Assembly (NCBI GenBank): GCA_003500135.1 | Contig: DNTA01000257.1 | Location: forward strand, 1-26,043 | Length of the DNA: 26,043 bases | Direction: 5' to 3' | From: Cytophagales bacterium | GTDB taxonomy: Bacteria; Bacteroidota; Bacteroidia; Cytophagales; Cyclobacteriaceae | Shown: one piece after another, positions 1 through 11,200 of the stretch | Numbering within the stretch: the first letter of the stretch is position 1 | Layout of the letters: the number at the start of each line of letters is the position of its first letter | The notes under the pieces: generated by a model | What the model saw: the letters and a program-made list of their open reading frames with translations, nothing else | Databases searched by the model: none | Told to the model about the DNA's origin: nothing | Translations under genes and position numbers: made by a program

Positions 1-76
1 AAATAGTATGTTTACTTAAATATCATGATTTACGATTTAGCCAATATTTTACAAAACGTACTTTATAGTGGCCGTT

Positions 77-96
77 TACTTGTAATTATACAAGTA
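77..96. promoter_or_regulatory. Perfect 8-bp inverted repeat upstream of the PorP-SPOR gene
   Basis: The arms TACTTGTA and TACAAGTA are exact reverse complements around a 4-base ATTA loop, followed directly by a T-rich run (97-109). It could be a weak rho-independent terminator for a gene left of the window, or an operator for the gene starting at 191. The stem is A/T rich, so termination would be weak. The rest of 1-190 shows no complete Bacteroidota promoter (TTG, then TAnnTTTG) and no coding sequence. Confidence 0.3.
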
Positions 97-190
97 TTTT
101 TTGATTTTTCGGAAAATTTGGTGCAAGCTGATTTTTTTGTAATGTAAGAAAGGTTCGATTACTGAACATTTTCAGGCTGGGCCGACACAT

Positions 191-1723
191 ATGAGACTAT
201 TATTTTTTAAAATATTTTTTATTTTTTCAACCACCATTGTAATAGCACAAGAACTACCCCTTAACACCCAGGTATTTCTTAATCCCTATTATTATAACCC
301 CGCCTTTGCCGGGTACGAAAGCAAAACCTCCCTCAATTTAATGCGCCGCCAGCAATGGACCCAAATCCCAGGGGCGCCCACTACCAATTACTTTAGTTTG
401 CACACCGCATTTGGCGAAAACAAAAACATTCCATTTGGTATTGCATTCCTGAATGATACGAGAAGTATTCTTGCATCCAACTCTATTTACCTGACCTCAG
501 GGTTTCGCGCGAATATTGATGAGGACCACCATCTTACTTTTGCTTTGTCACCCGGGGTTAGTTTTCACGGCATTGATTTCAGCGGCGTAATTGATACGGC
601 GGGTATAGCCAATGACCCGGCCATCGCCAATGCCCTCGAAAACAACACCTTGCTCGAAGGAAATTTTGGCGTCAACTACCACAACAAAGGATTAAATATA
701 GGCATTGCGCTGCCAAACCTTTTTCAACACAAGGTTGCCAGCGAAGAAAGTTTTAGCGTAGGTGTGTTCTCACCACTAAACCACGGTATTTTTATGGCCA
801 GCTACAAAATGGAAGCTGTAAAAAACAGCTTGTACTTTGAGCCGTGGGCGCTGGCCCATTACCGCGAGGGACTGCCAATACAAATCGAGGGGATAGCTAC
901 CATTTACCTGAAAGACTTTGTTTGGCTGGGAGGTTCATACCGGCAGGACTATGGCGCTTCGGCATTTTTCGGGTTCAACATATCCAACACCTTTAAATTC
1001 GGCTACTCCTATGAGTTTAACTTTAACTCACCACTCAGCCTTTCCACCAACGAATTCCAGTTGGCTTTATTGATCGGAAAAAGCGAGAAAAAGAAAAAAG
1101 CCGCCGAATTGATGGAGCGCCGACGTGCCATGTTGCAAGCCATGCGTGACAGACAACGGGAACAAAAGGAGCAGCAGCAACAACAGCAACAACAATCGAC
1201 CCTTTATACACCTGCCACACCGTCAGAAACCCCAACAGAAACACCACCTGTTGAAACTACTCCTGCTGAAACCGAGGATGATAGCTGGAAAAATAAGGAT
1301 TTTGAAGATTACCTTACGCAGGAAACCACGCCTACTACCACCTCAGATGACCAGGTGGATGATACATCGGATAATCAGACGACAAATATTACACCTGAAC
1401 CTACAACGCCGGTTACCACGCGAAACGAAGAAGGTATTTATATAGGGCCTACCACGGTGAAGAAAGGAAATAATATTCTGGAACTTGAAGAAGGGTATTA
1501 TGTAGTGGTTGGTACTTACCCGTCATACCGGGAAGCTGAAGAGTACAGTGACCAGCTCTTTATACAAGGTTTCTTCACCAAGTTTGGCTATGTGTCGCAA
1601 ACGGGCAATTACTACGTGTATATTTTCTACAGCCCTGAAGACGAGCAGGAGTGTTTAGATACAAAAGACAGATTGCTCACACTACGTACATTCAAAGAAA
1701 TTTGGGTGTTGACCGTAGAGTAA
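191..1723 (+). CDS. PorP/SprF-family outer-membrane protein with C-terminal SPOR domain
   Basis: This 510-residue protein begins with a signal peptide (about residues 1-20, hydrophobic FFKIFFIF stretch ending in IAQ). Residues 21-290 match the PorP/SprF family: the early LNPYYYNPAFAGYE block, the RRQQW and PGAP motifs, and a run of amphipathic beta strands typical of these outer-membrane proteins linked to the type IX secretion system. A charged, probably helical stretch follows (about 295-325, KKKK, RRR, then eight consecutive Gln at nt 1172-1195). Next comes a Thr/Pro/Glu-rich low-complexity linker to about 430. The last 75-80 residues look like a SPOR domain (GYYVVVGTY, a central YYVYIFY strand, IWVLTVE end), a fold that binds peptidoglycan glycan strands. 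PorP/SprF proteins usually end near 310-330 residues, so the tail is an extension. It probably helps secrete or anchor the type B protein encoded 54 bp downstream. The ATG at 191 gives a good signal peptide; no Shine-Dalgarno site is visible. Confidence 0.88.
   Translation: MRLLFFKIFFIFSTTIVIAQELPLNTQVFLNPYYYNPAFAGYESKTSLNLMRRQQWTQIPGAPTTNYFSLHTAFGENKNIPFGIAFLNDTRSILASNSIYLTSGFRANIDEDHHLTFALSPGVSFHGIDFSGVIDTAGIANDPAIANALENNTLLEGNFGVNYHNKGLNIGIALPNLFQHKVASEESFSVGVFSPLNHGIFMASYKMEAVKNSLYFEPWALAHYREGLPIQIEGIATIYLKDFVWLGGSYRQDYGASAFFGFNISNTFKFGYSYEFNFNSPLSLSTNEFQLALLIGKSEKKKKAAELMERRRAMLQAMRDRQREQKEQQQQQQQQSTLYTPATPSETPTETPPVETTPAETEDDSWKNKDFEDYLTQETTPTTTSDDQVDDTSDNQTTNITPEPTTPVTTRNEEGIYIGPTTVKKGNNILELEEGYYVVVGTYPSYREAEEYSDQLFIQGFFTKFGYVSQTGNYYVYIFYSPEDEQECLDTKDRLLTLRTFKEIWVLTVE
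1172..1195 (+). repeat. Eight-codon polyglutamine (CAG/CAA) tract
   Basis: Eight consecutive in-frame Gln codons, mixing CAG and CAA, sit between the beta-barrel domain and the Thr/Pro-rich linker of the PorP-SPOR protein. The codon mixture makes slippage less likely than in a pure repeat. The tract probably acts as a flexible or helical spacer. Confidence 0.7.
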
Positions 1724-1777
1724 CCATTTGTTTAGTGCATCTTTTTTGAAAATGATGAAAAACAAATACCATAAGCA

Positions 1778-4700
1778 ATGAAAAACTCGGTATTTATAAC
1801 TTTTTTAACCCTTACTCTGGCCCTGGCACAACATACTTATGGGCAAAAACCGGAAATTTCGAATCTTAACCGCAAAGTGGGTCCACTGGCCACCGTTGTG
1901 ACGATTTCGGGTAGTGGCTTCAGTACCAATACCAATGACCTGCTGGTATATTTTGGCAGCGCCAAAGGGAGGATATTATCCTCTACTTCCAATATTATCG
2001 AAGTACAAGCGCCTGCAGGTACAACTTTTGACCAGGTGTCGGTGACTAATCTGTCCAGTGGTCAAACGGGCTATTCGAAGGATTACTTCCTGCTAAGCTT
2101 CCGGGGCGAAGGCTTTGATCCGGGCAGGCTTTCTGACCTAAGTTTTTTCAATGAAGAAAACGGCCTTTTTGACGTTTGCGATTGCGATATTGATGGCGAT
2201 GGCCTGAACGACCTGATTACGACCAACAACTCGGAAGATGCCATTAGCACTTCGATCACCATATTCAGAAATACCACCGCTGACAATTCCCTTACACCCG
2301 GCTTTCAACGTATCAATGACCCCGACTTAAACATCGCCAATGCAGCACGTAACCTCACCTGCGGCGACCTCGATGGCGATGGTAAGCCCGAGCTGGTAGT
2401 GGGAAAAGGTGGTAATAACGCTGACCGGGTTTATATTTTCAAAAACCAAAGCACGGTAGGAGCTATAAATTATGCGCCTTTTGTGGCCGTACAGCTATCA
2501 GAAAATGCTACCGCCAGCGGTACCCGAAAACTAAAAATACACGACATGGATGTCGACGGGCGCCCTGACATCATAATGACGGACCAGGGCTCAGGCAAAA
2601 TATTTGTATTTAGAAATGAAGGAGCCCAGGGCCAAATCAACTTCCCCAACACAAGCCGTTTTATCATTACCACCTCCGGACCTTCACTTGGCCTTGAAGT
2701 GGCCGATATGAATGGCGACAACCGTCCGGAAATTGTTTATGGTTCCAACCTTTCTGCCGATGTTTTTATTATAAGAAACAACAGCGCACCCGGATCACTG
2801 AGTTTTGGCACACCACAACGTATTGCGGTGGATGGCGACCTCGTGAACCTCGTGCTGGCCGACCTGGATGTAGATGGCGACCTCGATATCGCCGTGGCCA
2901 ACTTTGTCAATAATATATTTATCCTGCGCAATACCAGCAGTTCGGGAAATATAAGCATATCGGCGCCTATTGTATATGAAACCGGAAGGTTGCCCTGGGG
3001 TCTGGCGGTAGGTGACCTGGATGGTAACGGAAAGCCCGACCTCGTAGTGACCACTAATGATGAGGTGGACAAAATAACCGTTTTTCAAAATAAATCGGAT
3101 GGAGGAACACTAAGCCTGACCGGTTATGAAATTGGTGAAGCCAACATCTCCCGGAATGTCCGCATTACAGATATCAATGGCGATGCACGGCCCGATGTGG
3201 TGTATACAACAGATGAAATTAACCAGGTACAGTTATTAAGGAACCAGCATTGTGTACGCCCCGGCCTTGGACCGGATAGCCCACCCAAAATTTGCGATGG
3301 CAAAACCGTTACATTACAGGCTACACGTGCACTGAAAAGCACTTATGAATGGTACGATGCCAATGGTGCGATCAGCGGGGCGCCTGATCAACCCACGTAT
3401 GATGCCGCCACGGCGGGTGTTTATAGCGTAAGGCTTTTCAATACTCCCGACAATTGCGATTATACTTCCAATGAAATTACCATTCAAAGTTCCACCGCTT
3501 CCCTGCCCGCCACTCCCGCCATTACGGGAAATCTCGAAATATGTGAAAACGAAACCCTGAGCCTTTCGACCAATACGGTTTCAGGTGTGCAGTATTTCTG
3601 GAACACGCCAACAGGCGTGATCCTGACGGGAAGCGCCATTACAATTGATGCGGCCACGGCAGAAGATGCGGGCCGCTACACCCTGGTGCTCGAAGATGAC
3701 GGCTGCAGGACAGACCCTGTTTCAGAAATCGTGAATGTGAATATCATACCGGAAATGGTGGTTACAGCGGAGCAATCCACTATCTTCTGCGAAGGAACAT
3801 CCAACCTTTTATCTGTGGCGCTGATCAGCTATGCGACTTACAGTTGGTATCGTGACGGCAACCTGATCAATGGCGCATCCGGAAATACGTTTGAAGCTAC
3901 CTCTTCGGGCGCCTACCGAAGTGAGGTGACGGATGCCAATGGCTGTACGGATCAAAGCAATACCATTACCATTCAAAGTGCTGCAAAACCGGTTGCGTCT
4001 TTTGATTTGATTGGCAATCCCTGTCTGGGAACCGCCATTCCTTTTGAAAACAACTCTACCTCTGACCCCAATGCAACTACCTTTTATAATTGGGACTTTG
4101 GTGATGGCTCCACCTCAAATCTGGAAAGCCCTACCCATAAATATGAGAATCAGGGTAATTACACGGTTAAGCTAAATGTGAATTATGGCGGAGGAGGTTG
4201 TTTTGATGAAACCACACAGGACCTGAGCGTTTCAGAATTGTTTGCAGCCAATATAAAAGTAAATGGCGAAGAGGCGCCTGATGGCGTGGCCAATCTTTGT
4301 GAAGGCAGCGTGGTAACCCTTTCTGTGGATGTACCCGACGGACAGCTCACCTGGAGTACGGGAAGTCAAAACAATGAAATACAGGTAAACACCCCGGGAT
4401 TGTACTCCGTTACGACCGGCGGAGGCTCCGACTGTACCAGCTACGACGAAGTAACCCTGGAAGAAACGCCAAATGTCAATGTGGAAATACTGACAGAAGA
4501 AACAAAAATTGCCAGGGGAGAACGCATTCAGCTTGAAGCAACCGGGGCAGATTTTTATAAATGGGAGCCGGAGGAAATACTCGATGACGCCTTCAGCCCA
4601 ACCCCCATTGCCAGTCCCGATTTTTCTACCACCTTCAAAGTGACGGGCTCAAATAGCTTCGATTGCTCGCAAACCGATAGCGTACGCATCAATATAGAAG

Positions 4701-4981
4701 GCGACCGCAGCATACAGGTGATTGCAGAGCCTTTGTTTACACCAAATGATGATGGTATTAACGACTTATGGCGGATCAACAATATCAATAATTTTACCGG
4801 ATGCGATATCAAAATATTCAATCGAAACGGGCAAACCGTTAGGGAAGACACGGGAATAACAGCCGATTGGGCCTGGGACGGTAAGATGGAAGGAAATGAT
4901 TTACCCGACGGCGCCTACTATTTCGTACTGAGCTGCGGCGACCAGGAGACATACAGTGGCAGCGTAACGGTCGTCAGATAG
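1778..4981 (+). CDS. Secreted IPT/TIG, seven-unit FG-GAP propeller, Ig/PKD protein with T9SS type B sorting domain
   Basis: The 1067-residue protein starts with a signal peptide (1-22, ending TYGQ). Residues about 24-108 form an IPT/TIG domain (VGPLATVVTISGSGF). Seven FG-GAP/VCBS repeats follow, each with a DxDxDG-type calcium loop, at about residues 137, 196, 258, 311, 363, 414 and 466 (for example DIDGDGLND, DLDGDGKPE, DINGDARPD); seven units fit one closed beta-propeller. Residues about 490-740 hold three cysteine-containing Ig-like domains (YEWYDANG, YSWYRDGN). A PKD domain is at about 741-820 (NWDFGDGS), with two more beta domains to about 970. The last 85 residues (FTPNDDGINDLW, KIFNRNGQ, AWDGK, LPDGAYYFVL) are a type B T9SS C-terminal domain, so the protein should cross the outer membrane through T9SS. 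Its ligand is unknown. Spacing of 54 bp suggests cotranscription with the upstream PorP-SPOR gene. Confidence 0.9.
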   Translation: MKNSVFITFLTLTLALAQHTYGQKPEISNLNRKVGPLATVVTISGSGFSTNTNDLLVYFGSAKGRILSSTSNIIEVQAPAGTTFDQVSVTNLSSGQTGYSKDYFLLSFRGEGFDPGRLSDLSFFNEENGLFDVCDCDIDGDGLNDLITTNNSEDAISTSITIFRNTTADNSLTPGFQRINDPDLNIANAARNLTCGDLDGDGKPELVVGKGGNNADRVYIFKNQSTVGAINYAPFVAVQLSENATASGTRKLKIHDMDVDGRPDIIMTDQGSGKIFVFRNEGAQGQINFPNTSRFIITTSGPSLGLEVADMNGDNRPEIVYGSNLSADVFIIRNNSAPGSLSFGTPQRIAVDGDLVNLVLADLDVDGDLDIAVANFVNNIFILRNTSSSGNISISAPIVYETGRLPWGLAVGDLDGNGKPDLVVTTNDEVDKITVFQNKSDGGTLSLTGYEIGEANISRNVRITDINGDARPDVVYTTDEINQVQLLRNQHCVRPGLGPDSPPKICDGKTVTLQATRALKSTYEWYDANGAISGAPDQPTYDAATAGVYSVRLFNTPDNCDYTSNEITIQSSTASLPATPAITGNLEICENETLSLSTNTVSGVQYFWNTPTGVILTGSAITIDAATAEDAGRYTLVLEDDGCRTDPVSEIVNVNIIPEMVVTAEQSTIFCEGTSNLLSVALISYATYSWYRDGNLINGASGNTFEATSSGAYRSEVTDANGCTDQSNTITIQSAAKPVASFDLIGNPCLGTAIPFENNSTSDPNATTFYNWDFGDGSTSNLESPTHKYENQGNYTVKLNVNYGGGGCFDETTQDLSVSELFAANIKVNGEEAPDGVANLCEGSVVTLSVDVPDGQLTWSTGSQNNEIQVNTPGLYSVTTGGGSDCTSYDEVTLEETPNVNVEILTEETKIARGERIQLEATGADFYKWEPEEILDDAFSPTPIASPDFSTTFKVTGSNSFDCSQTDSVRINIEGDRSIQVIAEPLFTPNDDGINDLWRINNINNFTGCDIKIFNRNGQTVREDTGITADWAWDGKMEGNDLPDGAYYFVLSCGDQETYSGSVTVVR

Positions 4982-4996
4982 CGCAAATTCGTCGAA

Positions 4997-5029
4997 AATA
5001 TTACTTAATGTAATAAATATTACTTTTTT
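4997..5029 (+). terminator. A/T-rich stem-loop with T6 tail after the propeller gene
   Basis: TATTAC (4999-5004), GTAATA (5010-5015) and TATTAC (5018-5023) can pair 1:2 or 2:3, and T6 (5024-5029) follows the second hairpin. An 11-bp direct repeat, AAATATTACTT, begins at 4996 and again at 5015. The position just after the stop codon at 4979-4981 fits a factor-independent terminator, but stems of six weak pairs are marginal. Confidence 0.4.
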
Positions 5030-5171
5030 GCCATGTGCAGTAAAATGTTTGCTGCACCTATTTTTTTATATTTAAAAGTTAAAAAAAATATTGACTTTTT
5101 GATTTTGTCACATGCGTAATAACAGGCGGTTACGTTGGAACAGCCAAATGTATATATGCATAAGATTAAAC

Positions 5172-5202
5172 TATTTTTGCGGTCTTACTATTTTTTTAAG
5201 AC
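5172..5202 (+). promoter_or_regulatory. Candidate Bacteroidota promoter -7 element and overlapping inverted repeat upstream of the giant adhesin
   Basis: TATTTTTG at 5172-5179 matches the Bacteroidota -7 consensus TAnnTTTG exactly and lies 33 bp before the start at 5212. No TTG sits at the usual -33 distance; the nearest (5135-5137) is too far upstream. Just downstream, GTCTTA (5182-5187) and TAAGAC (5197-5202) form a perfect 6-bp inverted repeat around a T-rich loop, close to where transcription would begin, so it could be an operator or a short leader hairpin. The remainder of 4982-5211 is A/T rich and holds nothing else I can name. Confidence 0.35.
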
Positions 5203-5211
5203 AGGATCATT

Positions 5212-8200
5212 ATGAGAAGCAATTACATGAGAAAAATTCTTTTAACATTTGCCTTCATTTTTTTACTGGGACTCACCCAAACCTGGGCACAAGATCCTTT
5301 CATCACCCGCTATGACGCCATAAAACGTTCGGAGCGATGTTTTACCATCACGGAGGACATCAACAACCAATTCGGGGCGGTCTGGTGGACTGAACGAGTG
5401 GACTTCAGTCAGGACACCCTTTTCAACTTTGTGGTTTATATGGGTGACAAAAACGGCAATGGCGCCGACGGACTTGCTTTCGTAATGCATAATGACCCGC
5501 AGGATACCCTGATCGATCCTTCCCGAACCTGGAATGCCGGTGGCAAAACCTACAAAGTGGAGGCCGCAACTGGCGACAGGGGTGGTGGATTGGGCTATGC
5601 AGACCATTATACTATCAATGGTCAGGCGCTTCAACGAATTTTTCCTTCGGTAGCAGTAGAATTGGATACCTGGAACAACAATGATGGCCAGGATGGAAGA
5701 AATGCTTCAGGGTGGCCGGCTAGTCCATACAGGGGATGGGACCACACTGCTGTGGTATATAATGGAAACATGTATACCGAACAACAGGTCATTACCGACA
5801 ACCAGGGCAATACCGACCGCATTCTTCCTCTTCTTCCTATATTGGATAGTAGTGGCAATGTATTTTATGGCAATAATAAAAACATTGAAGACAACCGTTG
5901 TTATACCTTCCAGATCCGATGGGAAGTGAATGCCGATGGTACGCAAACCCTGGAACTTTGGGTGGATGATTACGATGGTACCACCAATACCAGTAATCTG
6001 CAATTGGTTATGACCCATACAGATGATATGATCAACAATGTATTTGGTGGACGGACAGTTTATCGTTTTGGTTTTACCGGTTCAACCGGTGGCGCCCGGA
6101 ACGAACAAACAATTTGTTTGTTAGGTGAAAACCTCACCCCTTTTGCAAGGGACGACTTCGTCAGCATACCACTCAATACAATTAGTGTAATTGATGTAGA
6201 GTCTAATGACAACGACCCCGATGGCGATGCGTTGAGCGTGCCAGTAATTATAACACCTCCTCGACATGGTACAGCTAATATATTTGACAGTGTAGATATA
6301 GACTTTATGCGATATACGCCCAACACCAATTTTGTGGGCATTGATTCTGCGGTTTATGTAACCTGCGACGTGAACTCTACAAAATGTTATGCCAAATGCG
6401 ATACAGCGACAGTTTACATCAATGTAGATTGTGTGCCGTTTAGCATTGATGCGCAACAACTGGCCCCTAATGTAAAATGTGTGGATTCGCTTCCTGATAA
6501 CGGCTCAGCGGAAGCCATGCTAGCAGCAGGAAGCTCAATGTGGGGCACCTTATGGCTGGAAGATTTTAGCGACCTTTCAACTGGCACACAAAATGACGCC
6601 GGTGCAACCGCATGGACCTCAAACGGCTGTGGTAGGGTAATATATAACAGATACCGACTTTGGAATTGTACCGGACTATTCGAAACACAAGAAATAGACA
6701 TCTCTGCCTATACGGATGTTTCGGTCAGTATAAACCTTGAGTCCAATGGACCAATGGAAAATGCGGATTATCTTAACGTCTTTTATGTACTTGATGGTGG
6801 CGCCGAAGTGCCCTTCCCTACCAACGGACAAAATGTAAACAATTTCGGAAACAGAGTAGCTACAGCCGACAACTTAAATGGCAACACGCTCAGGATTGTT
6901 ATCAGGTCCAGGACCTCTGCGAACAATGAAAGTTATTTCTGGGACAATATACGCGTACAGGCCATTGGCGCCGGGGTAACCAATATCAACTTCGACTGGT
7001 ATTATGACCGCCTGCCGGATGGCGCTCCCGATCATACCGGACAAGTGATCAACAACTTACGACATGGCGCCTATTACATTACCGGTAGAGATGCTATTAC
7101 GGGCTGTCCTTCCGATACCGTCAGCGTGACTATTGATAGTACAGGAAGTACTGTAGATGGGTTTATATACAATATTGCACCTTTCACTAGTTGTATTTTA
7201 CCTTACGACGGTGAACTTGGTGCAGGCGTCAGAAGTGTTGGCGATACTTTAACTGCTGGATATACTTTCGAGTGGTACCCATCTAATTTCCCAAAGGTTG
7301 GCCCTCCAATACGTATTGGACCCATTGCATCAAATTTACCAGCAAACTCATTTGCCGCAGTCATTATCGAAAATGCTACTGGATGTGAAACTTTGGTTGT
7401 GGATACTGTTCAAAATAATGTGTCGCTCCCAATAATTTCAGCAAGTAATTTGGCAGATGTTACTTCATGCATAAACCCTAATTCGGGAATTGCCCAGGCC
7501 AATGTGGGCGGGACAACTACCGGATATACTTTTGAATGGTTCATTGGTAATAGTGTACAAACTGCTCCACCGGATTATGTGGGTGATACCATAGATGTAT
7601 TGCCCGGCACGCAAAACTATACCGTACAGGCCATTGATAATGTATCACAATGTGCCTCCGATCCTGTAACCATTACCATACAGGACCTGTCATCACCTCC
7701 CGTACCGGTGGTTACCAATATAGAGCCGCAGATCAGTTGTGACCCGAATGCCCCAACCGGCGCGCTTAGCGCCGTGGTGGATGATGGCGGGACACAAACC
7801 ACGACAGGCTACACTTTTACCTGGTTCAACGGACCGAATGATGTGATTCCTGCAAGACCCGGATATACCGGTGGCCCCGATGTAGACAGCCTGACTGCCG
7901 GCGCCTACCGCCTGATTGTAGAAGAAGATGCAACAGGATGTACCGCGCAACTCGATACGGTTGTGGAAGAAGCTATTGACACCGTGATCATAGATAATTT
8001 GGTGGCCGCACCGCTTACCTCATGTGTAAGCCCTGACGGATCGATCACCATAACCCCTGATGGAAATATCGCCGACTTCACCTACCAGGTATACGCCGGA
8101 AATGGGGTGATCCCTGCCAACCTGATCGCAGACGGAAGCAACAATGTGTTCAACAACCTGGATGCAGGTCAATATACCGTTACGATTTCCAATGCCGTAA

Positions 8201-11200
8201 CCAGTTGCGTTTCGGCGCCCGATACAATATCGATACAAGACAATACCATCATACCGGATATCACGCTGGCAGTGACTGATCAACTTTCCTGTGCACCGGC
8301 AACACCAACCGGTCAGATACAGGTGAGCAGCTATACTGCGGGAACTGTCGCAGATTACAGCTTTGCCTGGTTTGAAGACGATACTTCGGGCATTCAGCTC
8401 TCGCCCACCACCGAGGTGATCAGCAACCTCGATAGCGGCGACTACGCCCTGTTGATCACGCACAATACCAGTGGCTGTACCAATGTTTATTATGCGCGTG
8501 TTGACCAACGCATTGTATATCCGGATGTCGATACCGTTACCGCGGTGGCTTCTACCTTCTGTTACAGCAGCGCCAATGGCGAACTACAGGCAGCCGTAAA
8601 CGGAGGCCTGGGCGATGAAGATGGCTACGAGTTTATCTGGACCAACCTTGGTACCGGCGCTACACTGGCGTCAAATGCCGATACTTTGATCAATATGCAA
8701 CCCGGTGATTACGAAGTGACCGTGGTTCACCCTGATACCTTATGTTACAGCAGTCCGGTGCGTGCAGTCGTTTTGGACAACACCGTAATACCAGGACCCG
8801 ATATCGCGATCACCGACAATACCTCATGTGATCCGACCAATCCGAACGGATTGCTGGAAGTAACTGCTGTGCCAAATGAAGCTGCTTATGCGCTGGGGGA
8901 TTACAACTTTGACTGGTACACAGGAGCCGACACGACAGGCGCAGCGACAGAAAGTGGAACGAATCCTTATGACACATTAAGTGCAGGTGTATATGCCCTG
9001 CACATTACAAATAACGTAACGAGCTGCGACAATGTAGTTTTGAGTTCGATTGACGACCTCAGCACCATACCGGTGATAGATAACATTAATGTGAATCCGG
9101 TGGTCAATTGCGGTGACCCGTACGGCAGTAGCGCTACAGTGACAGCGTTGAACGGAACGGGTTCTGTACCCGCCAACTACACCTTCGAGTGGACCAACAT
9201 TACCGATCCTTTGAATATCGAAGTTATTCCGGAGACCGGAAATGCCATATCTGACAACGTACTGGACGCCTATGCGCTTCCGGCAGGGGATTATGAGGTG
9301 ATCGCTTATGATCCTTATAACTGTCCTTCCGACCCGGTAAGTTTCCAGATCACTGATGATTCTGATGACCCGGTCGTAAGCCTGGTGACCAGCCCGAATT
9401 CATCGTGCGACCCGACATTTTTCAATGGTTATATTACAGCCGACGTTTCGGGGAATGCACCTAAAGTAAGAACAGACTTTACTTTTGCATGGGAAGCAAT
9501 ACCTGGCGGCGCCCCGGTTGCAGATGTAGAACAGGATACCCTGGCCTACAACCTGGGTAGTGGCAACTACCGCCTGACCCTTACTGACATCGCCACGCAG
9601 TGTACCACTTCTTCAGTAGCCAGCATCATCAATGCTCCGGCAACAGCGCCACTGATCGATACGGTTTACACCCAGGCCCTTTTAAATTGTGCCAGCCCGG
9701 ATGGTGAGATCAGTTGGAATGTAAGTCCGATTGAAACCATTCCTCCGGCCAATACAACAGATAGAACGTATACTTTTTACATGGAACCGGGGACATCCGT
9801 TGATCCTGCAACAGCTACTTATTCCGATCAAACTACTGGCGGAGGTGATGACGAAGTAGTATTTGCCAATTTGGATTTCGGTGATTTCACAGCGGTAGTG
9901 GTGGATGAATTTACAAGATGCCAATCTGATCCGATGAGTGTATTTCTGGATGAAGCGCCGGATTTAGAAATTAATGTCAATAAAGTTTTCCGACCTTCAG
10001 CATGTAATGGTCTGGATGGAATTGTAGAAGTAACAGCATCATCAACCAATAACTCTTCTCCTACGGGTTCAGGCTTCAATTTTTCATGGGAGTTTTTAGG
10101 AGATAGTCCACTGAACAGTCCGCAAGCATTTGTGGGCACTATATCCAATAGCCCATTTTTATCTGAAGGAACAAATCTAACTTCAGGTTTTTACAGGGTA
10201 ATAGTTGATGACAATGAAACCGGATGTACGGGTGAGAAAGTAATCTATTTGGAAAGCCAACCAGTACCTGTTAATGTAATTTTAGATTCCAATAATACAG
10301 CAAAGTGTGATCCAGGAGAAGGTGATATTCAATTTAGAATAGACAAACAACCATTGAGTTTGCCGCTTGATCAATATAGGGTTTATTTGTATTCAGGAGA
10401 TATAATTGATCCTGCAAACCTCTTGGATTCTGCTGATATGGTAGATGGGCCTACATTCATCGGAATATTCAATTCTTTGTCTCCAGGAACTTATCTGGTT
10501 GTTGCTCGTGAAATTGGTGGCGCCAGATGTTTTGCTGAACCCTCCGTAGTTGATATACAGTTGATACCACCTGAGCCGGTAATTTCTTTAACTCCAACTG
10601 TTGATTTTACTTGCACAGGAGCTTTAAATGGTACAGGTGCTATAACCACAGCAATAGAAGTTGGTGGTGTACCAGATAACGGTTATGTTTTCGAATGGTT
10701 TGTTGGCACCGATACATCATCGAGTGGTACAATGATCGGAACGAACCAGAATATCAGTGATTTATTTGCAGGCACTTATACTTTGGTAGCAACAGATAAT
10801 GATGATTCAGGACCAGACGGTGAAGGATGTATCTATACAGAAACGGTGACAATACAAAAAGACCTCCGTGATCTGCAAATCACTGATGCCGACATTACCG
10901 ATAAGCATGTCTGTAATGCAGACAATGGTGAGGCGGTTGCCACAGGGATTTCAGAAGACGGCGTGGCGAACCTGATAACCGCACTACCTGATTATCAATA
11001 CTTTGAACTCAGGGATAGCAACTTTGATTCATTGACTTCATTCAATGGTAATCCACCGACACCTTTCTCAGATTTAGCTCCCGGCGATTACTACATGATT
11101 GCACAAAACGATGTCACCAAATGTTTCACTACCCCATATAGCTTTGAAATAGAAGATGTGACCGTAAAGCCAACGATCAATATGGCGCTTTCTTCACCAA

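Noticed and set aside
1125..1445. 106-residue overlapping plus-strand frame rich in Asn, Leu and Arg
   Set aside because: It is an alternative frame through the polyGln and Thr/Pro linker of the PorP-SPOR gene, with low-complexity content only.
5112..5315. 67-residue frame crossing the start of the giant adhesin
   Set aside because: It overlaps the signal-peptide region of the supported gene in another frame and has no features of its own.
8020..8508. 162-residue minus-strand open frame inside the giant adhesin
   Set aside because: It lies antisense to well-supported SprB-like repeats and has no recognisable domain.
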